Assembly: GCA_045613685.1 (NCBI GenBank) | Contig: JAZLBL010000056.1 | Span: forward strand, 1 to 40,002 | Length of the DNA stretch: 40,002 nucleotides | Origin: Fimenecus sp045613685 | GTDB lineage: Bacteria; Bacillota; Clostridia; Oscillospirales; Acutalibacteraceae | Direction: 5' to 3' | In this document: one piece after another, positions 22,022 through 31,456 of the stretch | How the letters are laid out: each line of letters starts with the position of its first letter | Position numbering within the stretch: the first letter of the stretch is position 1 | Position numbers and translations under genes: made by a program | Notes under the pieces: generated by a model | The model's database searches: none | The model's input: the letters and a program-made list of their open reading frames with translations, nothing else | What the model was told of the DNA's origin: nothing

Positions 22022-23908
22022 ATGTCAGATTTTAATAATTATGAATCTCAGGTTCCTGTTTACCTTTTCCATCAGGGCAACAATGCCCGTGCTTATGAAT
22101 ATATGGGCTCACACAGAATTGATGAAAATACAGTTGTTTTCAGAGTGTGGGCACCCAATGCAGAAGCGGTTGCAGTTTGTGGCACATTCAATAATTGGAG
22201 CGAAAATGCAAACCTTGCAACCCGTATAACAGCAGGTGGCATTTGGGAAGCTTATATTGATGGCGTTAATCAATATGACTCATATAAATATTGCATTTAT
22301 ACTCACGACGGTAGAAAACTTATGAAAAGTGACCCTTATGGTTATCATATGGAAACCCGTCCCGATAATGCGACAAAATTTTATGAGCTTGGCGATTATA
22401 ATTGGACTGATGCCAAATGGGAAAAAGCAAAACGCGAGAGAGCACAATATGACAGACCTGTAAATATTTACGAAGTTCATTTTGGTTCTTGGAAACAATA
22501 TGCCGATGGCAACTTCTATTCATATCGAAAAATGGCAGATGAGTTAATCCCTTATGTGAAAGAAATGGGATATACCCACATCGAATTTATGCCACTTACA
22601 GAATATCCTTTTGACGGCTCTTGGGGTTATCAGGTAACAGGATATTTTGCGGCAACATCACGTTATGGTACACCTGACGATTTGATGTATCTCATTGATA
22701 TGTGTCATAAAAACGATATCGGTGTTATTCTTGACTGGGTACCTGCTCATTTCCCTAAGGATGCTAACGGCTTAGCAGAGTTTGACGGCACACCTTGTTA
22801 TGAATATGCAGATGTGCGCAAAGGCGAGCATCTTGAATGGGGCACAAAGGTCTTTGATTTCGGCAGAAATGAGGTTCAGTCATTCTTGATTTCAAGCGCA
22901 ATGTTCTGGCTTGATAAATATCATATTGATGGTCTTCGTGTTGACGCAGTTGCGTCTATGCTCTATCTCAATTATGGCAGAGAAGATGGTCATTGGATAG
23001 CAAACAAAGACGGTGGCGTTGAAAACCTTGAAACTGTTGCATTCTTGAATAAACTCAGTATGAATGTTTTCCGTGATTATCACGGCAGTTTATTGATAGC
23101 AGAAGAAAGCACAGCTTGGCCAATGGTTACAAAACCTGTGTTTATGGGTGGACTTGGTTTCAACTATAAGTGGAATATGGGTTGGATGAATGACATTCTT
23201 CGTTATTTCTCAATGGACCCACTTTATAGAAAAGGAAATCACGGATGCATCACATTCTCATTCTTCTATGCATTCTCAGAGAATTTTGTGTTGCCAATTT
23301 CACACGACGAAGTTGTTCACGGCAAATGTTCTCTTATCAATAAAATGCCCGGTACTTATGAAGAAAAGTTTGCAGGGGTAAGAGCATTTATGGGTTATAT
23401 GATGGCTCATCCTGGCAAAAAACTTATGTTTATGGGCTCTGAATTCGGTCAGTTTATTGAATGGGATTTCAAGAAAGAGCTTGACTGGTTATTGCTTGAT
23501 TATGATATGCATCAGAAATTGCACAAATATTTCAAAGACATTAACCATTTCTATAAAGATACTCCTGCAATGTGGCAAGTTGACCACTCTTGGGAAGGCT
23601 TTTCTTGGATTTCAGCGGACGATAATGACAATTCAGTAATCGCATTCCGAAGAATTGACGAAAAGGGCAAAGAAATTATTGCTGTCTGCAATTTCACGCC
23701 AGTGGCAAGAGATAATTACAGAATCGGTGTACCACAGAAAGGTAACTACAAGATTGTATTTAACTCTGACGACGAAATCTATGGCGGTGAAGGTCGCGGA
23801 CAAAAAGATAAAATCAAAGCAGAAAAACAAGCAATGCACGGATTTGAGCAGAGTTTGGCTCTTGATTTACCACCAATGTCAACAATTTATCTCAAAAAGA
23901 CGAGATAA
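22022..23908 (+). CDS. glgB: 1,4-alpha-glucan branching enzyme
   Basis: A 628-residue GH13 branching enzyme that makes alpha-1,6 branches in glycogen. The N-terminal CBM48-type domain covers about residues 30-110 (VFRVWAPNAEAVAVCGTFNNW). The barrel contains GVILDWVPAHFPKD (234-247), GLRVDAVASM with nucleophile Asp308, IAEESTAWP with acid/base Glu361 and ISHDEVVHGK with Asp429. The C-terminal beta domain covers about 520-628. The length is typical of Gram-positive GlgB lacking an extra N-terminal domain. Start ATG is preceded by GGGAGG. It is the first gene of glgB-glgC-glgD-glgA, all on one strand with no terminators between. Confidence 0.97.
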   Translation: MSDFNNYESQVPVYLFHQGNNARAYEYMGSHRIDENTVVFRVWAPNAEAVAVCGTFNNWSENANLATRITAGGIWEAYIDGVNQYDSYKYCIYTHDGRKLMKSDPYGYHMETRPDNATKFYELGDYNWTDAKWEKAKRERAQYDRPVNIYEVHFGSWKQYADGNFYSYRKMADELIPYVKEMGYTHIEFMPLTEYPFDGSWGYQVTGYFAATSRYGTPDDLMYLIDMCHKNDIGVILDWVPAHFPKDANGLAEFDGTPCYEYADVRKGEHLEWGTKVFDFGRNEVQSFLISSAMFWLDKYHIDGLRVDAVASMLYLNYGREDGHWIANKDGGVENLETVAFLNKLSMNVFRDYHGSLLIAEESTAWPMVTKPVFMGGLGFNYKWNMGWMNDILRYFSMDPLYRKGNHGCITFSFFYAFSENFVLPISHDEVVHGKCSLINKMPGTYEEKFAGVRAFMGYMMAHPGKKLMFMGSEFGQFIEWDFKKELDWLLLDYDMHQKLHKYFKDINHFYKDTPAMWQVDHSWEGFSWISADDNDNSVIAFRRIDEKGKEIIAVCNFTPVARDNYRIGVPQKGNYKIVFNSDDEIYGGEGRGQKDKIKAEKQAMHGFEQSLALDLPPMSTIYLKKTR

Positions 23909-23956
23909 TTGATATATGTTAACAAAATAAACTTATTATAAACGGAGGAATTTACA

Positions 23957-25174
23957 ATGGCACGAAAAACTGAATGCCTTGCAATGCTTCTTGCCGGCGG
24001 TCAGGGAAGCCGTCTTGGTATCCTTACAAAAAACATTGCAAAGCCTGCTGTACCTTACGGCGGAAAATACAGAATCATTGACTTCCCACTTTCTAACTGT
24101 GTAAATTCAGGTATTTCAACTGTTGGTGTGCTCACTCAGTATCAACCACTTGAACTCAATGATTACATAGGTAATGGTCAGGCATGGGACTTGGACCGTG
24201 CAAACGGCGGCGTGCACATTCTTTCACCTTATCAGCAGATTAAGGGCACAGAATGGTATAAAGGCACAGCAAATGCAATTTATCAGAATATTAATTTCAT
24301 TGACCGTTATAATCCTGAATATGTTGTTATCCTTTCAGGTGACCATATTTATAAAATGGACTATAACAAGATGCTTGAATATCATAAAGAAAAGAACGCA
24401 GCTTGCACAATCGCAATGCTCGAAGTTTCTTGGGAAGAAGCAAGCCGTTTCGGTCTTATGATTCTCAATGATGATAATTCAATTAAAGAATTTGAAGAAA
24501 AACCAAAGAATCCAAGAAGTAACAAAGCTTCAATGGGCGTTTATGTTTTCACTTGGAGCAAGCTTCGTGAATATCTTATTGCAGACGAAGCTGACCCGGA
24601 TTCAAGCAACGACTTTGGTAAGAATGTTATTCCAAAGATGCACCAAGACGGCGAGAGAATGTTCGCTTATCTTTTCGATGGTTATTGGAAAGACGTTGGA
24701 ACAATCGATAGCTTGTGGGAGGCTAACCTTGACCTTCTTAATCCAAAGGTTGACCTTGATTTGTCAGACCCAACTTGGAAAATCTATGCAAAAACTCCTG
24801 TTGCACCACCACACTATATTTCAGCAAATGCAAAAGTGCAGAACTCAATGATTTCAGAGGGTTCAAGAGTTTATGGTGATGTTGACTATTCAATCCTTTT
24901 TAACAATGTAACAGTTGAAGAAGGCGCAGAAGTTAAATATTCAATCGTTATGCCTGGCACAGTTATCAAAAAGGGCGCAGTTGTTCAATATTCAATCGTA
25001 GCAGAAAATGCAGTAATTGAATCAGATGCAGTTGTTGGTAAGAGTCCTGAAGATATGGATAATCGTGACGACTGGGGTGTTGCAGTTGTTGGCGCAGGTG
25101 TAAATGTGGGTGAAGGCGCATTTGTTGCACCACAAACACAGGTTGACACAGATGTAGTAAAGGAGGGCAAATAA
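23957..25174 (+). CDS. glgC: Glucose-1-phosphate adenylyltransferase, catalytic subunit
   Basis: A 405-residue ADP-glucose pyrophosphorylase that makes ADP-glucose from glucose-1-phosphate and ATP, the committed step of glycogen synthesis. The nucleotidyltransferase domain starts with LAMLLAGGQGSRLGILT and AKPAVPYGGKYRIIDF; FEEKPKNP is the glucose-1-phosphate binding region and YWKDVGTIDS is conserved. The C-terminal left-handed beta helix (about 290-400) has the hexapeptide-type repeats (VEEGAEVKYSIVMPG). It ends 1 base before glgD, with which it probably forms a mixed complex. RBS CGGAGG precedes the ATG. Confidence 0.97.
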   Translation: MARKTECLAMLLAGGQGSRLGILTKNIAKPAVPYGGKYRIIDFPLSNCVNSGISTVGVLTQYQPLELNDYIGNGQAWDLDRANGGVHILSPYQQIKGTEWYKGTANAIYQNINFIDRYNPEYVVILSGDHIYKMDYNKMLEYHKEKNAACTIAMLEVSWEEASRFGLMILNDDNSIKEFEEKPKNPRSNKASMGVYVFTWSKLREYLIADEADPDSSNDFGKNVIPKMHQDGERMFAYLFDGYWKDVGTIDSLWEANLDLLNPKVDLDLSDPTWKIYAKTPVAPPHYISANAKVQNSMISEGSRVYGDVDYSILFNNVTVEEGAEVKYSIVMPGTVIKKGAVVQYSIVAENAVIESDAVVGKSPEDMDNRDDWGVAVVGAGVNVGEGAFVAPQTQVDTDVVKEGK

Positions 25175-25175
25175 G

Positions 25176-26291
25176 ATGACAGGTAAGAATATTGTAGGTA
25201 TCGTTTTCTCAAATGCTTATGACGAATGCATCAGTGAGCTTACAGGAATTCGAACAATGGGTTCTGTTCCATTTGCATCTCGTTATCGTCTTATTGACTT
25301 TGCTCTTTCAAATATGGTAAATGGTGGCATTGAAAAGGTGGGCGTTGTAACAAAGGCTAACTATCAGTCACTTATGGACCACGTTGGTAACGGTAAGCCT
25401 TGGGATTTATCTCGTAAAAATAACGGTCTTTTCATCTTGCCTCCATTCTCAACAAATGAGGCAAATGGCAATGCTGATAAGCTTGGTGCATTGAAAGGTA
25501 TTCATGATTTTATTAGCCGTTCAACAGAAGAATATGTTCTTTTCGCAGATTGTAATTCTGTTCTCAATATCGACATTGAAGAATTGATGGATTATCATAC
25601 TGAAAAGAATGCTGATATGACAATTGTTTATAAGAATGGCAAAATGCCAAATCTTACAGATGTTGTTGTTCTTGATATGGATGCTGACAACAAAGCAAAG
25701 AAGATTTCAGTTTCACCTGTAACAGATGAAAGTGTGAATTATTCACTCAATATGATTTTGATGAAGAAGTCACTTCTTGAAAGACTTCTCAATGATGCAG
25801 TGAGCTTAAATTATGCTGATTTTGAAGCAGATTTGATTCAGCGCAATGTTGCAAAGCTTAATATTTATGGCTTTGAAGCAAAGGGACATTCATTTACAAT
25901 TGATTCAATGCAGAGTTACTATAAAGCAAATATGGAGCTTTTGAATGTTGAAAATTGTGATGACCTTTTCAATCCAGAGCGTCCAATTTATACAAAAGTT
26001 CGTGACAATATGCCTGCAATTTACGGCATCGGCTCAGATGTTAAGAATTCACTTGTTGCAGACGGCTGTATTATCGAAGGTACAGTTGAAAACTCAATTC
26101 TCTTCCGCGGTGTCAGAGTTGAAAAGGGCGCAGTTGTTAAGAACTCAATTCTTATGCAGGGCACATTCGTTGCACAAGATTCAACAGTTAACTGTGTTGT
26201 TGCAGATAAGAGCGTTGTTATTACACCTAACAAAACTTTATCTGGAGCAGAAAATTATCCTGTATATATTGGTAAGGAGATTGTTATCTAA
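25176..26291 (+). CDS. glgD: ADP-glucose pyrophosphorylase regulatory subunit GlgD
   Basis: A 371-residue paralogue of GlgC. The glycine-rich nucleotide motif (AGGQGSRL in GlgC) is replaced by an FSNAYDECISELTG segment, so it should be catalytically poor or inactive and act as a regulatory or enhancing partner, as known for GlgCD of Firmicutes. The later blocks remain recognisable: SRYRLIDFALSNMVNGGI, VGNGKPWDL and the C-terminal beta helix repeats (ENSILFRGVRVEKGAVVKNSILMQG). The start follows the glgC stop by one base, and its last base overlaps the glgA start (TAATG), so the three genes are translationally coupled. Confidence 0.95.
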   Translation: MTGKNIVGIVFSNAYDECISELTGIRTMGSVPFASRYRLIDFALSNMVNGGIEKVGVVTKANYQSLMDHVGNGKPWDLSRKNNGLFILPPFSTNEANGNADKLGALKGIHDFISRSTEEYVLFADCNSVLNIDIEELMDYHTEKNADMTIVYKNGKMPNLTDVVVLDMDADNKAKKISVSPVTDESVNYSLNMILMKKSLLERLLNDAVSLNYADFEADLIQRNVAKLNIYGFEAKGHSFTIDSMQSYYKANMELLNVENCDDLFNPERPIYTKVRDNMPAIYGIGSDVKNSLVADGCIIEGTVENSILFRGVRVEKGAVVKNSILMQGTFVAQDSTVNCVVADKSVVITPNKTLSGAENYPVYIGKEIVI

Positions 26292-27718
26292 TGAAAGTTT
26301 TATATGTTGCTAGTGAGGCGCTCCCTTTTAAAGCAAGTGGTGGTCTTGGTGACGTTGCCGGCAGCTTGCCACAGGCACTTCGCAAAAGACTTATCGGCGC
26401 AAGGGTTGTAATGCCTTTATATGACACAATCAGTCAAGAGCTTAAAGATACAATGAAATTCATTACAAGCATTTCAGTGCCAGTTGCTTGGAGAAGACAA
26501 TATTGTGGAATCTTTGAAGCAAAAGCAGGGGGAGTTATCTATTATCTTCTTGACAACCAATATTATTTCAAGCGCGACGGTCTTTATGGCTATTATGACG
26601 ATGCAGAGCGTTTTGCATTCTTTGCTCGTGCAGTTCTTGAAATCCTTCCACACATTGATTTCAAACCTGACATTATCCACTGTAATGACTGGCAGTCAGC
26701 ATTGACACCTGTTTATTACAATACACTTTATGCAACTCGACCAGGCTATGAAAACATCAAAACAGTTTTCACAATTCACAATATTCAATATCAGGGCACT
26801 TATGGTATGGAATTGTTGGGCGAAGTTGTTGGTATTCCTGAAAGTGCAGCATCTCTCGTTGAATATGACGGCGACTGCAACTTTATGAAGGGCGCTATTG
26901 AGTGTGCAGACAGAGTTACAACAGTTTCTCCATCTTATGCAAACGAAATTCTTGACCCTTGGTATTCACACGGCCTTGACCCAATTCTCAACCAACGCTC
27001 TTGGAAGCTTTCAGGTATTCTCAATGGTATTGACACAATTCTTTATAACCCTGAAACAGATAAAGACATTGAAAAAAATTATACTGTAGATACATTTAAA
27101 AAGGATAAGCCTGTGAACAAAGCAAAGTTACAAGAATACTTTGGACTTCCACAGCGTAAAGATGTACCAATGATTGGTATGGTTACTCGTCTTGTTGGCC
27201 ACAAAGGTCTTGACCTTGTTAAAGCAGTTCTTGAAGAACTGCTTGCAACAGAAGATATTCAGTTTGTAGTTTTGGGCTCAGGTGAATATCAATATGAAAG
27301 CTTCTTTAAAGAAATGGCTGAGAAATACCCAGAAAAAATGGGACTCAAGCTTGGATTTATCCCATCACTTTCAAAGAAAATCTATGCAGGCTGTGACTTG
27401 TTCTTAATGCCATCAAAGAGTGAGCCTTGCGGACTTTCACAGATGATTTCACTTCGTTACGGAACAATTCCTATTATCCGTGAAACAGGTGGTCTTCGTG
27501 ACAGTATCAAAGATTCAGGTGACGGAGAGGGTAACGGCTTCACATTCTCAACATATAATGCACACGATATGCTCTATACAATCAAGAGAGCAATCGGCGG
27601 ATATGCTAACAAAGACGGATGGAATATTCTCGTTAAACGAGCAATGGAATGTGACAATAGCTGGGGCAAATCAGCAAATGAATATATAAGACTTTACAAA
27701 GAAGTGCTTAAAGGATAA
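26291..27718 (+). CDS. glgA: Glycogen synthase (ADP-glucose dependent)
   Basis: A 475-residue GT5 glycogen synthase that extends alpha-1,4-glucan chains with ADP-glucose. The N-terminal Rossmann domain has the KxGGLGDV motif (KASGGLGDVAGSLP, residues 14-27), and HCNDWQSAL is a conserved acceptor-side block. The C-terminal domain has MVTRLVGHKGLDLV and the nucleotide-sugar motif PSKSEPCGLSQ. The length is typical. It overlaps glgD by one base and is the last gene of the operon, followed by a strong terminator. Confidence 0.97.
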   Translation: MKVLYVASEALPFKASGGLGDVAGSLPQALRKRLIGARVVMPLYDTISQELKDTMKFITSISVPVAWRRQYCGIFEAKAGGVIYYLLDNQYYFKRDGLYGYYDDAERFAFFARAVLEILPHIDFKPDIIHCNDWQSALTPVYYNTLYATRPGYENIKTVFTIHNIQYQGTYGMELLGEVVGIPESAASLVEYDGDCNFMKGAIECADRVTTVSPSYANEILDPWYSHGLDPILNQRSWKLSGILNGIDTILYNPETDKDIEKNYTVDTFKKDKPVNKAKLQEYFGLPQRKDVPMIGMVTRLVGHKGLDLVKAVLEELLATEDIQFVVLGSGEYQYESFFKEMAEKYPEKMGLKLGFIPSLSKKIYAGCDLFLMPSKSEPCGLSQMISLRYGTIPIIRETGGLRDSIKDSGDGEGNGFTFSTYNAHDMLYTIKRAIGGYANKDGWNILVKRAMECDNSWGKSANEYIRLYKEVLKG

Positions 27719-27724
27719 AAAAAT

Positions 27725-27755
27725 AAAGGACAGACTTTTTAGTCTGTCCTTTTTC
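27725..27755. terminator. Terminator between glgA and the alpha-galactosidase gene
   Basis: A perfect 12-bp stem (27725-27736 with 27741-27752; arm AAAGGACAGACT) with T-rich sequence on both strands. It serves the two convergent transcripts. Confidence 0.92.
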
Positions 27756-27765
27756 TTTTGTGTTT

Positions 27766-29856
27766 TTATTTAGCTTTTATCTTAATAATCTCATTATATC
27801 CCATTCCACGAACGGTTACCGGAATACCAACATTTTTAAGATATGCGCCACTCTTTTCGAATTTTGCACTACCGATTTTAAGCTTATAAATCTTTTCGTC
27901 ATCAAGTCCCATAAATCTTAATGGGATTTCTTTTTGCATAAATCTTGTAACGACTGATGACAAGAAAGCAACTGCTTCAGTTTTATCTTCTGTTACATAG
28001 AGATTGAAAAGAATTTCGTCTTTGTCTGGGTCAAGAATTCTATAAAGGTCGCCGAGTTGCACAATGTGGCGAATTTCTTTATAGAGTGAAACATTCTTTC
28101 TGGCAATAGCCAAGTCAGCGAGACTGTATTTTGTAAGTTTGCCACCAACACCGAGAGAGCCCTGCATTGCAACGTGGAATCTGAAATCAAGACTCATTGG
28201 TGGGTTATACCAGTTAACATCTGTTACCCAAGCACGCATAACCTTTGTTGGACGAAGATATGTAAACCATTTTTGCATCATCATTCTGTCAACAGAGCTA
28301 GTGTTGTCAGAAGTCCATACTTGGTCATAATGTAAAAGTGCACCATAGTCACTACGTCCACCACCTGATGAGCAACTTTCAAAAGCAACGTCAGGGTGTT
28401 TTTCTTTAAGACGGTCAACAATATCATAAACCGCTTGTGTATGACGAAGCCACAATTCTTGTGGACAATCAAGATTCTCTGCACCTGTTTCAGAAAGTGG
28501 ACGGTTCATATCCCACTTGATATATTTGATGTTGTGTTCGGTAAGCATTGTATCAAGTCTGTCAAAAATATATTCTTGAACATCAGGTCGGGTCATATTG
28601 AGAACTAACTGATGACGAAGAGTGTGAGCTGTGCGGGTGTCATAATGATAAGCCCAGTCAGGATGTGCACGGAATAAATCAGAATCGGGATTTACCATTT
28701 CAGGTTCAAACCAAAGACCAAAATCCATGCCGAGTTTATTTACGTTTTTAATAAGCTCATCAAGTCCTTTAGGGAATTTCTTTTTATTAACAAACCAGTC
28801 GCCAAGACCTGCTCTGTCGTGGTTTCTTGCACCAAACCAACCATCGTCCATAACAAAAAGTTCAACGCCCATTGCGGCAGCAAGTTTTGCGAGCTTTGTC
28901 TGGTCTTTTGTGTTAACGTCAAATTCAGTTGCTTCCCATGAGTTATAAAGAACAGGTAAAACCTTGTCGTTAAACTGTTTTGGTAACACGTGGTTAATTG
29001 CAAATCTGTTCATCTGACGGCTCATTTCACCAAAGCCTTGTGAAGAATAACCACAAAATACAACAGGTGTAGTGAGAGTTTCGTTTGCCTTTAATTCATA
29101 TTTGAAATCGTGGTCATTAAGTCCCAATGAGATTCTTGTTGTATAGAAAAGGTCACGAGTGCAAAGCACTTTGAAGTTGCCGCTATATGCAAGAGTGCCG
29201 AAATAAACATCACCCTGATTTTCATCAGCGTTCTGATATGCTATGAAATATGGAGACTGGTTGTGACCGCTTGTGCCACGTTTGCTATCGAATACAAGTG
29301 CTCCACCTTCAAGTGTTGATTCTGTTTCAACAAATTCACCACCCCAAGATCCGTTTGTGTTTTTAAATGTATATGGATATTGTGATGGGAGAGTGAGTTC
29401 AGCAGAGAAAACCCTATCAACGTTAATTGTGCTATCACCTGTGTTTGTGATTTCTGCCCAACGGGTGATAATATCATCATTATCCTGAATTTTATATTTA
29501 AGTGCAATTTGCAAAGGATAAACCTTGTCTTTGAGAGTTACTGTAAGTGTGTTTTCTTCTGTTTTTGCATCAACAAATTCCAACTCAATTTCACGGCATT
29601 TGTCAGGAAATTGCACTTTCAAGTTGCTTTCACGATACATAATACCGCCGAAAACGGAAAATTCCTGACGAGCCATATCAAGACTTGTATGATTTGAGTT
29701 TTCATCCCAAATTTCTTTTACTTCATAGTCAGAAACAAGGCACTTTTTACCCCAATGAATATGACGATTATTTCCGTTTTTATCAATGCCTAAAACATAA
29801 TGGGTGTTTTTTGTTTCAAGCACAAAAATATTGTTTTTAAGAATATGAATAGCCAT
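27766..29856 (-). CDS. GH36 alpha-galactosidase
   Basis: A 696-residue retaining alpha-galactosidase that releases galactose from raffinose-family sugars or galactomannan. No signal peptide is visible, so it is likely cytoplasmic. The N-terminal beta-sandwich covers about 1-290. The catalytic barrel includes VLYNSWEAT, LFVMDDGWFGARNHD, GLWFEPEMVNPDSDL, IKWDMNRP with nucleophile Asp449, CSSGGGRSDYGAL and TSDNTS with acid/base Asp517. The C-terminal beta domain covers about 610-696. The length is about 30 residues shorter than the common 730. It is transcribed alone from its own promoter. Confidence 0.94.
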   Translation of the reverse strand: MAIHILKNNIFVLETKNTHYVLGIDKNGNNRHIHWGKKCLVSDYEVKEIWDENSNHTSLDMARQEFSVFGGIMYRESNLKVQFPDKCREIELEFVDAKTEENTLTVTLKDKVYPLQIALKYKIQDNDDIITRWAEITNTGDSTINVDRVFSAELTLPSQYPYTFKNTNGSWGGEFVETESTLEGGALVFDSKRGTSGHNQSPYFIAYQNADENQGDVYFGTLAYSGNFKVLCTRDLFYTTRISLGLNDHDFKYELKANETLTTPVVFCGYSSQGFGEMSRQMNRFAINHVLPKQFNDKVLPVLYNSWEATEFDVNTKDQTKLAKLAAAMGVELFVMDDGWFGARNHDRAGLGDWFVNKKKFPKGLDELIKNVNKLGMDFGLWFEPEMVNPDSDLFRAHPDWAYHYDTRTAHTLRHQLVLNMTRPDVQEYIFDRLDTMLTEHNIKYIKWDMNRPLSETGAENLDCPQELWLRHTQAVYDIVDRLKEKHPDVAFESCSSGGGRSDYGALLHYDQVWTSDNTSSVDRMMMQKWFTYLRPTKVMRAWVTDVNWYNPPMSLDFRFHVAMQGSLGVGGKLTKYSLADLAIARKNVSLYKEIRHIVQLGDLYRILDPDKDEILFNLYVTEDKTEAVAFLSSVVTRFMQKEIPLRFMGLDDEKIYKLKIGSAKFEKSGAYLKNVGIPVTVRGMGYNEIIKIKAK

Positions 29857-29895
29857 AATTAATCCCCCAAGAATTAAAAATTTTCCTATGGATTT

Positions 29896-29924
29896 AGTAT
29901 AGCAATAAAAGGGGATAAAAGCAA
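29896..29924 (-). promoter_or_regulatory. Promoter of the alpha-galactosidase gene
   Basis: On the minus strand, TTGCTT (29919-29924), a 17-base spacer and TATACT (29896-29901), 39 bases upstream of the start codon. GGGGG precedes the ATG as ribosome binding site. Confidence 0.65.
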
Positions 29925-29925
29925 T

Positions 29926-29960
29926 AAAAAAGCAGAATTCAAAATGTAGAATTCTGCTTT
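29926..29960 (-). terminator. Terminator of the sipL-spoIVA operon
   Basis: A perfect 12-bp stem (29929-29940 with 29949-29960; arm AAAGCAGAATTC) is followed by a T run on the minus strand, just after the spoIVA stop. Confidence 0.9.
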
Positions 29961-29965
29961 GATTT

Positions 29966-31444
29966 TTATAAGATTATGCACAAAAGACCATTACAACCTT
30001 CGTTGATAACTCGTTCAAGAGTTTCTTGGAATTTCATGCGCGCATCTGTTGGCATATGATAAAGTTTGTTGCGAAGTCCTTCGTTGACAAGTTCATTGAG
30101 AGATTTGCCAAAAATATTTGATTCCCATATTTTATGCGGGTCTTCTTCAAAGCCTTCAAGCAAATATCTGACAAGTTCTTCCGACTGGCTTTCGCTACCC
30201 ACAATGGGGGCTACTTCGGTCTGAATATTTGTTTTTAAAAGATGAATTGATGGTGCTGATGCAGAAAGACGAACACCATATCGACCACCTTGTTTCACTA
30301 TTTCGGGTTCTTCAAGGGTGAGCTCTGAAAGAGTTGGCATAACAATGCCATAGCCCGTCGATTCGACTTCATCAAGTGCAGATTTGATTCGAGCATACTC
30401 ATTTTTAATGCCCGACAATTCTTTAAGACAAGCTAACAGACTTTGCTCACTGTCGATTGAAAGTCCCGTTTCTTCTTCTAGAATTTTATAGAATAAACCA
30501 TTATTCATCTGGACAGAAAGCCACGCACTACCGATACTTAAATCCATATTCTTTATTTTTGCACCTGAAATATGCTCGCATTCGCAAAGACTTTCGGTCA
30601 TAAAACTGATATCACGAACAAATTCAATGTTTTGGATAGACTCTAAAACATATTTATAAGTTTCTGTTTTCAACCAGTGGTCTTGTGGCAAAGATACCAA
30701 CCATAATGGTAAGTCAACACCAATTTCTTTAACGGGGAATTCAAAAAGAATTTGTGTAATAATCTCTTTTATTTCTTGCTCGCGAAGTTCAAGACAGTTG
30801 ACAGCCATAACAGGTACACGATATTTTGCAGATAATTCACCACAAAGTTTCTGTGCGCTTTCACCATGGGGATACATACAGTTAAGCAACACCACAAATG
30901 GTTTGTTAAGCTCTTTTAACTCGTTGATAACTCGCTCTTCTGCTTCTTCATATTCATCACGGGGAATATCGCTGATGCTACCATCAGTTGTAACAACTAA
31001 TCCGATTGTTGAATGTTCTGTTATAACCTTTTTTGTGCCGATTTCAGCAGCCATATTAAATGGGATTTCGTTTTCATACCAAGGTGTGCGCACCATTCTT
31101 GGTTGGTCACCCTCGATATATCCCAACGAGCTTGGAACAATATAACCAACACAATCAATCATTCTCACATTAAAACTTGCGTTGTCAGGCAATGTGATTT
31201 TAACGGCATTTTCAGGAATAAATTTCGGTTCGGTTGTCATTATTGTACGCCCTGCAGAAGATTGGGGCAACTCGTCGGTTGCTCGCTCTCGCATAGCGTC
31301 ATTTTCCATATTCGGAAGCACAACTGAGTCCATAAACTTTTTAATAAATGTTGATTTACCCGTTCTCACAGGACCAACCACGCCTATGTAAATATCACCA
31401 CCCGTACGCACGGCAATATCATTATAAATACTTGTGTTACTCAT
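29966..31444 (-). CDS. spoIVA: Stage IV sporulation protein A (spore coat morphogenetic ATPase)
   Basis: A 492-residue SpoIVA, the ATPase that polymerises around the forespore as the base layer of the coat. The length equals that of the Bacillus protein. The N-terminal NTPase domain has the near-invariant GDIYIGVVGPVRTGKST with the P-loop GPVRTGKST (24-32), followed by ATDELPQSSAGRTIMTTEPKF and MIDCVGY. The C-terminus ends GCNGLLCIIL, the hydrophobic tail used for membrane targeting. The ATG at 31444 follows AGGGGTG; an in-frame GTG at 31453 lies inside that site and is rejected. It follows the SipL-like gene by 12 bases and shares its sigma-E promoter. Confidence 0.97.
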   Translation of the reverse strand: MSNTSIYNDIAVRTGGDIYIGVVGPVRTGKSTFIKKFMDSVVLPNMENDAMRERATDELPQSSAGRTIMTTEPKFIPENAVKITLPDNASFNVRMIDCVGYIVPSSLGYIEGDQPRMVRTPWYENEIPFNMAAEIGTKKVITEHSTIGLVVTTDGSISDIPRDEYEEAEERVINELKELNKPFVVLLNCMYPHGESAQKLCGELSAKYRVPVMAVNCLELREQEIKEIITQILFEFPVKEIGVDLPLWLVSLPQDHWLKTETYKYVLESIQNIEFVRDISFMTESLCECEHISGAKIKNMDLSIGSAWLSVQMNNGLFYKILEEETGLSIDSEQSLLACLKELSGIKNEYARIKSALDEVESTGYGIVMPTLSELTLEEPEIVKQGGRYGVRLSASAPSIHLLKTNIQTEVAPIVGSESQSEELVRYLLEGFEEDPHKIWESNIFGKSLNELVNEGLRNKLYHMPTDARMKFQETLERVINEGCNGLLCIIL

Positions 31445-31456
31445 TTTCGTCACCCC

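Noticed and set aside
25176..26291. Second functional glgC or a decayed duplicate
   Set aside because: The gene is intact and coupled to glgC and glgA; the lost nucleotide motif is the normal condition of GlgD.
28727..28948. Open frame on the plus strand inside the alpha-galactosidase gene
   Set aside because: It is antisense to a conserved catalytic domain and shows no start signal or family motif.
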